Assembly: GCA_016199905.1 (NCBI GenBank)
Contig: JACQFU010000325.1
Coordinates: forward strand, 1 to 6,475
From: Candidatus Wallbacteria bacterium
Lineage (GTDB): Bacteria > Muiribacteriota > UBA6191 > JACPRK01
Reading direction: 5' to 3'
DNA: 6,475 nucleotides
Under the pieces are notes generated by a model. The model saw only the letters and a program-made list of their open reading frames with translations, had not been told where the DNA came from and did no database searches. The first letter of the stretch is position 1. Every line of letters begins with the position of its first letter. Positions 4,944 through 6,475 of the stretch are shown here, one piece after another. Both the position numbers and the translations under genes were made by a program.

Positions 4944-5860
4944 AGTGATCTACGTTCCACCGTTCTGCGTGGCCGTCCCCGTTCTGCCGGCTCCTTCTTC
5001 TTCACGGCCGCCACGACGGTCTGCCACCAACGACTGCGCTTCTCCGTCGAACCATCGTCGAGAGACTTCACGAGGTGCAAGAGCTCCTGCCGAGGGAGAG
5101 CCAGAAGAAACTCCGCAGCCGTTCGCGAGTCGAGCGATGCCTTCCTGTTGGTCGATTCAAACGCCTGAATCCGTGCGACGACTTCGGCCGGGTCACCCTT
5201 AGTCTTCTGAACCTGGGCCCACTGCGCCTCGAACAGGCACGCGGTGAGGTTGGGGCCTAGCATCATTCCATCCCCCTCCCAGGCCCCCATCCATTCCTCG
5301 AGCCCAGACCCGATGTCTTCCAGAGACTCTTCGAGCATACCGAGGAAATCGAGCTCCGGTTCGGCGGTCGACTCGGTCAGTTTGGGAATCAACGGCCGCA
5401 TGCGTGCGGCGATAGGTTCCAGCGCATCAGCGACATCGTTTGGGCAAAAGTACGGAGGTTCCCAGTGATGTTCCTGATGTACGTAGTCTCCGTGCTCATC
5501 ATTGGATTCGGCGACGATGTCATCCCAATCGGCCCACGCCTTCTTCCACTCCTGGAGCGCTCTGCCGGCACCGAGCGGCGAGTGGGCTAGGCCCTTTGCC
5601 CTGGACTTTTCCGCCGGTAAGCCGTTGGCCGTGGAAAGTACGTCGCGGAGGACCCTTTCCCGTTCGGGGCCCAGACTCTTCGCGAAGCGCGCGACAGTCG
5701 GAGGATCCAGCATCAGCAGAAGACGCGCTAGTACCTCGGTGATTTCGTCGTCGGAAAAGCCCGAGCGGACCGCTTCGCCCAGAGCGCAGACCGGAGGCGT
5801 GGCCGTCTGCTTGCGCTTGCGCGGCAGTCTGCTCTTTCCGGGCCGGCGTGGCTTGTTCAT
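4940..5860 (-). CDS. Conserved hypothetical protein with WDDIVAE and HWEPPYF motifs (306 residues)
   Basis: The ATG at 5860 gives an intact 306-residue frame ending with TGA at 4942-4940. The N-terminus is very basic (MNKPRRPGKSRLPRKRK), followed by short helices (EVLARLLLMLDPPTVARFAK, 42-61). The most striking block is 112-138: DWDDIVAES then GDYVHQEHHWEPPYF, rich in aromatics and acids. From memory this resembles a family of uncharacterised proteins encoded near SWIM zinc-finger genes, whose members are often longer. Residues 140-190 are acidic and helical, and 245-285 (RTAAEFLLALPRQELLHLVK) may be the start of helical repeats that ends early in a Lys/Arg-rich tail. No signal peptide, membrane segment or catalytic signature is visible. 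It heads the minus-strand run and overlaps the LexA-like gene by four bases. It may be C-terminally shortened. Function is unknown. Confidence 0.75.
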   Translation of the reverse strand: MNKPRRPGKSRLPRKRKQTATPPVCALGEAVRSGFSDDEITEVLARLLLMLDPPTVARFAKSLGPERERVLRDVLSTANGLPAEKSRAKGLAHSPLGAGRALQEWKKAWADWDDIVAESNDEHGDYVHQEHHWEPPYFCPNDVADALEPIAARMRPLIPKLTESTAEPELDFLGMLEESLEDIGSGLEEWMGAWEGDGMMLGPNLTACLFEAQWAQVQKTKGDPAEVVARIQAFESTNRKASLDSRTAAEFLLALPRQELLHLVKSLDDGSTEKRSRWWQTVVAAVKKKEPAERGRPRRTVERRSL

Positions 5861-6207
5861 CGAAGTCGTTTTTTCAGTTCTGTATCGGGCAGGGCAGCAT
5901 AGTCGTGGTTCGACAGGAGAGCAAGCGTCGTGAGCGCAGGCGGCTTCGAGGCGAGTCCCCGGAGCCCGCGATCCCTGCTAGATGATGGCTGGCGGAACGC
6001 TGGTGAGCGACCCTCGAGGGTGTCATTCCTGCCGAAGTCACTGGGATCGTCCGGAACGCGCTTGCTGCCGTGCGCGAGCTCCACGAGGAGACTGGTCGAG
6101 CGCTCCCTCGGCGATATCGAGCCCTGCCCGAGCGCTAACTTCGGCGTAGAAAGAACCGCCGGTTCCATCTGGAGCCGACGGCTCTCTTGCGTCTTGAAAC
6201 ACCCCAT
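5857..6207 (-). CDS. Doubtful upstream ORF, stop overlapping the 306-residue gene at ATGA
   Basis: A minus-strand frame ends with TGA at 5859-5857, overlapping the ATG at 5860-5858 of the next gene as ATGA, a common sign of translational coupling. Its C-terminal end reads TTLALLSNHDYAALPDTELK plus KRLR, helical and plausible. The middle (DPSDFGRNDTLEGRSPAFRQ) is Ser/Arg/Pro-rich and looks like non-coding translation, and third-position GC is only moderate. It may be the decayed 3' end of a real gene, or chance. No family is recognised and the start is arbitrary. Confidence 0.25.
   Translation of the reverse strand: MGCFKTQESRRLQMEPAVLSTPKLALGQGSISPRERSTSLLVELAHGSKRVPDDPSDFGRNDTLEGRSPAFRQPSSSRDRGLRGLASKPPALTTLALLSNHDYAALPDTELKKRLR
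5896..5924 (-). promoter_or_regulatory. Possible promoter for the 306-residue gene and its operon
   Basis: On the minus strand TTGCTC (5924-5919) and TATGCT (5901-5896) are exactly 17 bases apart, which would start transcription near 5889, about 30 bases before the ATG at 5860. The -35 is poor (three of six). There is no good Shine-Dalgarno before the ATG, only an A-rich stretch. Confidence 0.3.
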
Positions 6208-6475
6208 GCGAAATGCATGTTGAACTCTTTGCTTGGCGCCACTCCAAGTGGCAACTCTCGTCCATGCGCGATTCTCACTTTCCGTTCGATGGCGCCGTGA
6301 TGCGCGTCTTCGTCGAGGTCAAGGAGAGCTTCAGACTGCACCCGAGAACGGCGGAGAAGCCGGGGTAGATCGTGCCCCGGAGCGCGTCACGGAACAGACC
6401 CGGTGACCGTGCTGCCCGGCGGGCCGGCATGGCTTCCCGTCTTGGGGGAGGTGGGCACCGACCAAAACTGGCCCG
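6208..6475. other. Right end of the window, no confident gene
   Basis: The only plus-strand open frame with an ATG of note is 6213-6368 (51 codons, MHVELFAWRHSKWQLSSMRD at its start, later AVMRVFVEVKESFRLHPRT). It lacks a clear RBS and has mixed third-position bias. From 6369 on the DNA is GC-rich without a readable motif on either strand. No terminal inverted repeat or target duplication of a mobile element can be identified, because the window ends here. Confidence 0.3.

Noticed and set aside
4453..5202. Plus-strand open frame of 249 codons
   Set aside because: Antisense to the LexA-like gene and the 306-residue gene; Ser/Arg/Pro-rich with no domain.
5930..6223. Plus-strand open frame of 97 codons near the right end
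   Set aside because: No RBS, no motif, composition typical of a shadow frame.
6369..6475. End of an insertion sequence at the right edge
   Set aside because: No inverted repeat partner, target duplication or transposase motif can be seen.
1..6475. CRISPR array, tRNA or rRNA genes
   Set aside because: No regularly spaced repeats, cloverleaf or conserved rRNA segments were found on reading both strands.

Overview
The window is GC-rich (roughly 60-65% by eye), gene-dense bacterial DNA. The families present (SNF2 helicase with a DUF3670-type associated domain, a stand-alone LexA-like winged helix, a Phd/YefM antitoxin) are common in large, high-GC genomes such as Myxococcota, Planctomycetota and Actinomycetota. 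Myxococcota is my best guess, but nothing here proves a phylum.

Layout. (1) Bases 1-70, minus strand: the first 23 codons of a Phd/YefM-type antitoxin, with a promoter overlapped by a direct repeat. (2) Bases 322-2703, plus strand: a decayed two-gene block. The first gene is a conserved hypothetical whose recognisable part stops after about 107 residues. The second is a SNF2-family helicase spread over three reading frames by two apparent single-base losses (about 1142-1145 and 2020-2023). It also lacks, in frame, the stretch of roughly 110 residues that normally holds the start of the second RecA lobe. (3) Bases 2704-3133: no confident gene; the SWIM zinc-finger gene that often follows this helicase is absent. 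(4) Bases 5860-3134, minus strand: a compact apparent operon of three intact frames. They are a 306-residue conserved hypothetical, a 169-residue protein with a LexA-type DNA-binding domain and no peptidase, and a P-loop NTPase of up to 419 residues with a MobB-like core. The first two overlap at a TTGA stop/start. (5) Bases 5861-6475: mostly unassigned; the only hint is a weak minus-strand frame that overlaps the 306-residue gene at ATGA.

How the genes may work together. The plus-strand block looks like the remains of a helicase locus and should not give a working ATPase as read. The minus-strand set is the only multi-gene unit that appears intact, and a regulator translated together with a P-loop NTPase and an uncharacterised acidic protein is the best candidate for an undescribed system here. 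Two of the proteins (the one at 322 and the 306-residue one) resemble, from memory, families that occur near SNF2/SWIM genes, so the whole window may be one rearranged accessory locus. That link is inference. Both frameshifts look like loss of a G from a short G run, so sequencing error must be excluded before calling the helicase dead.
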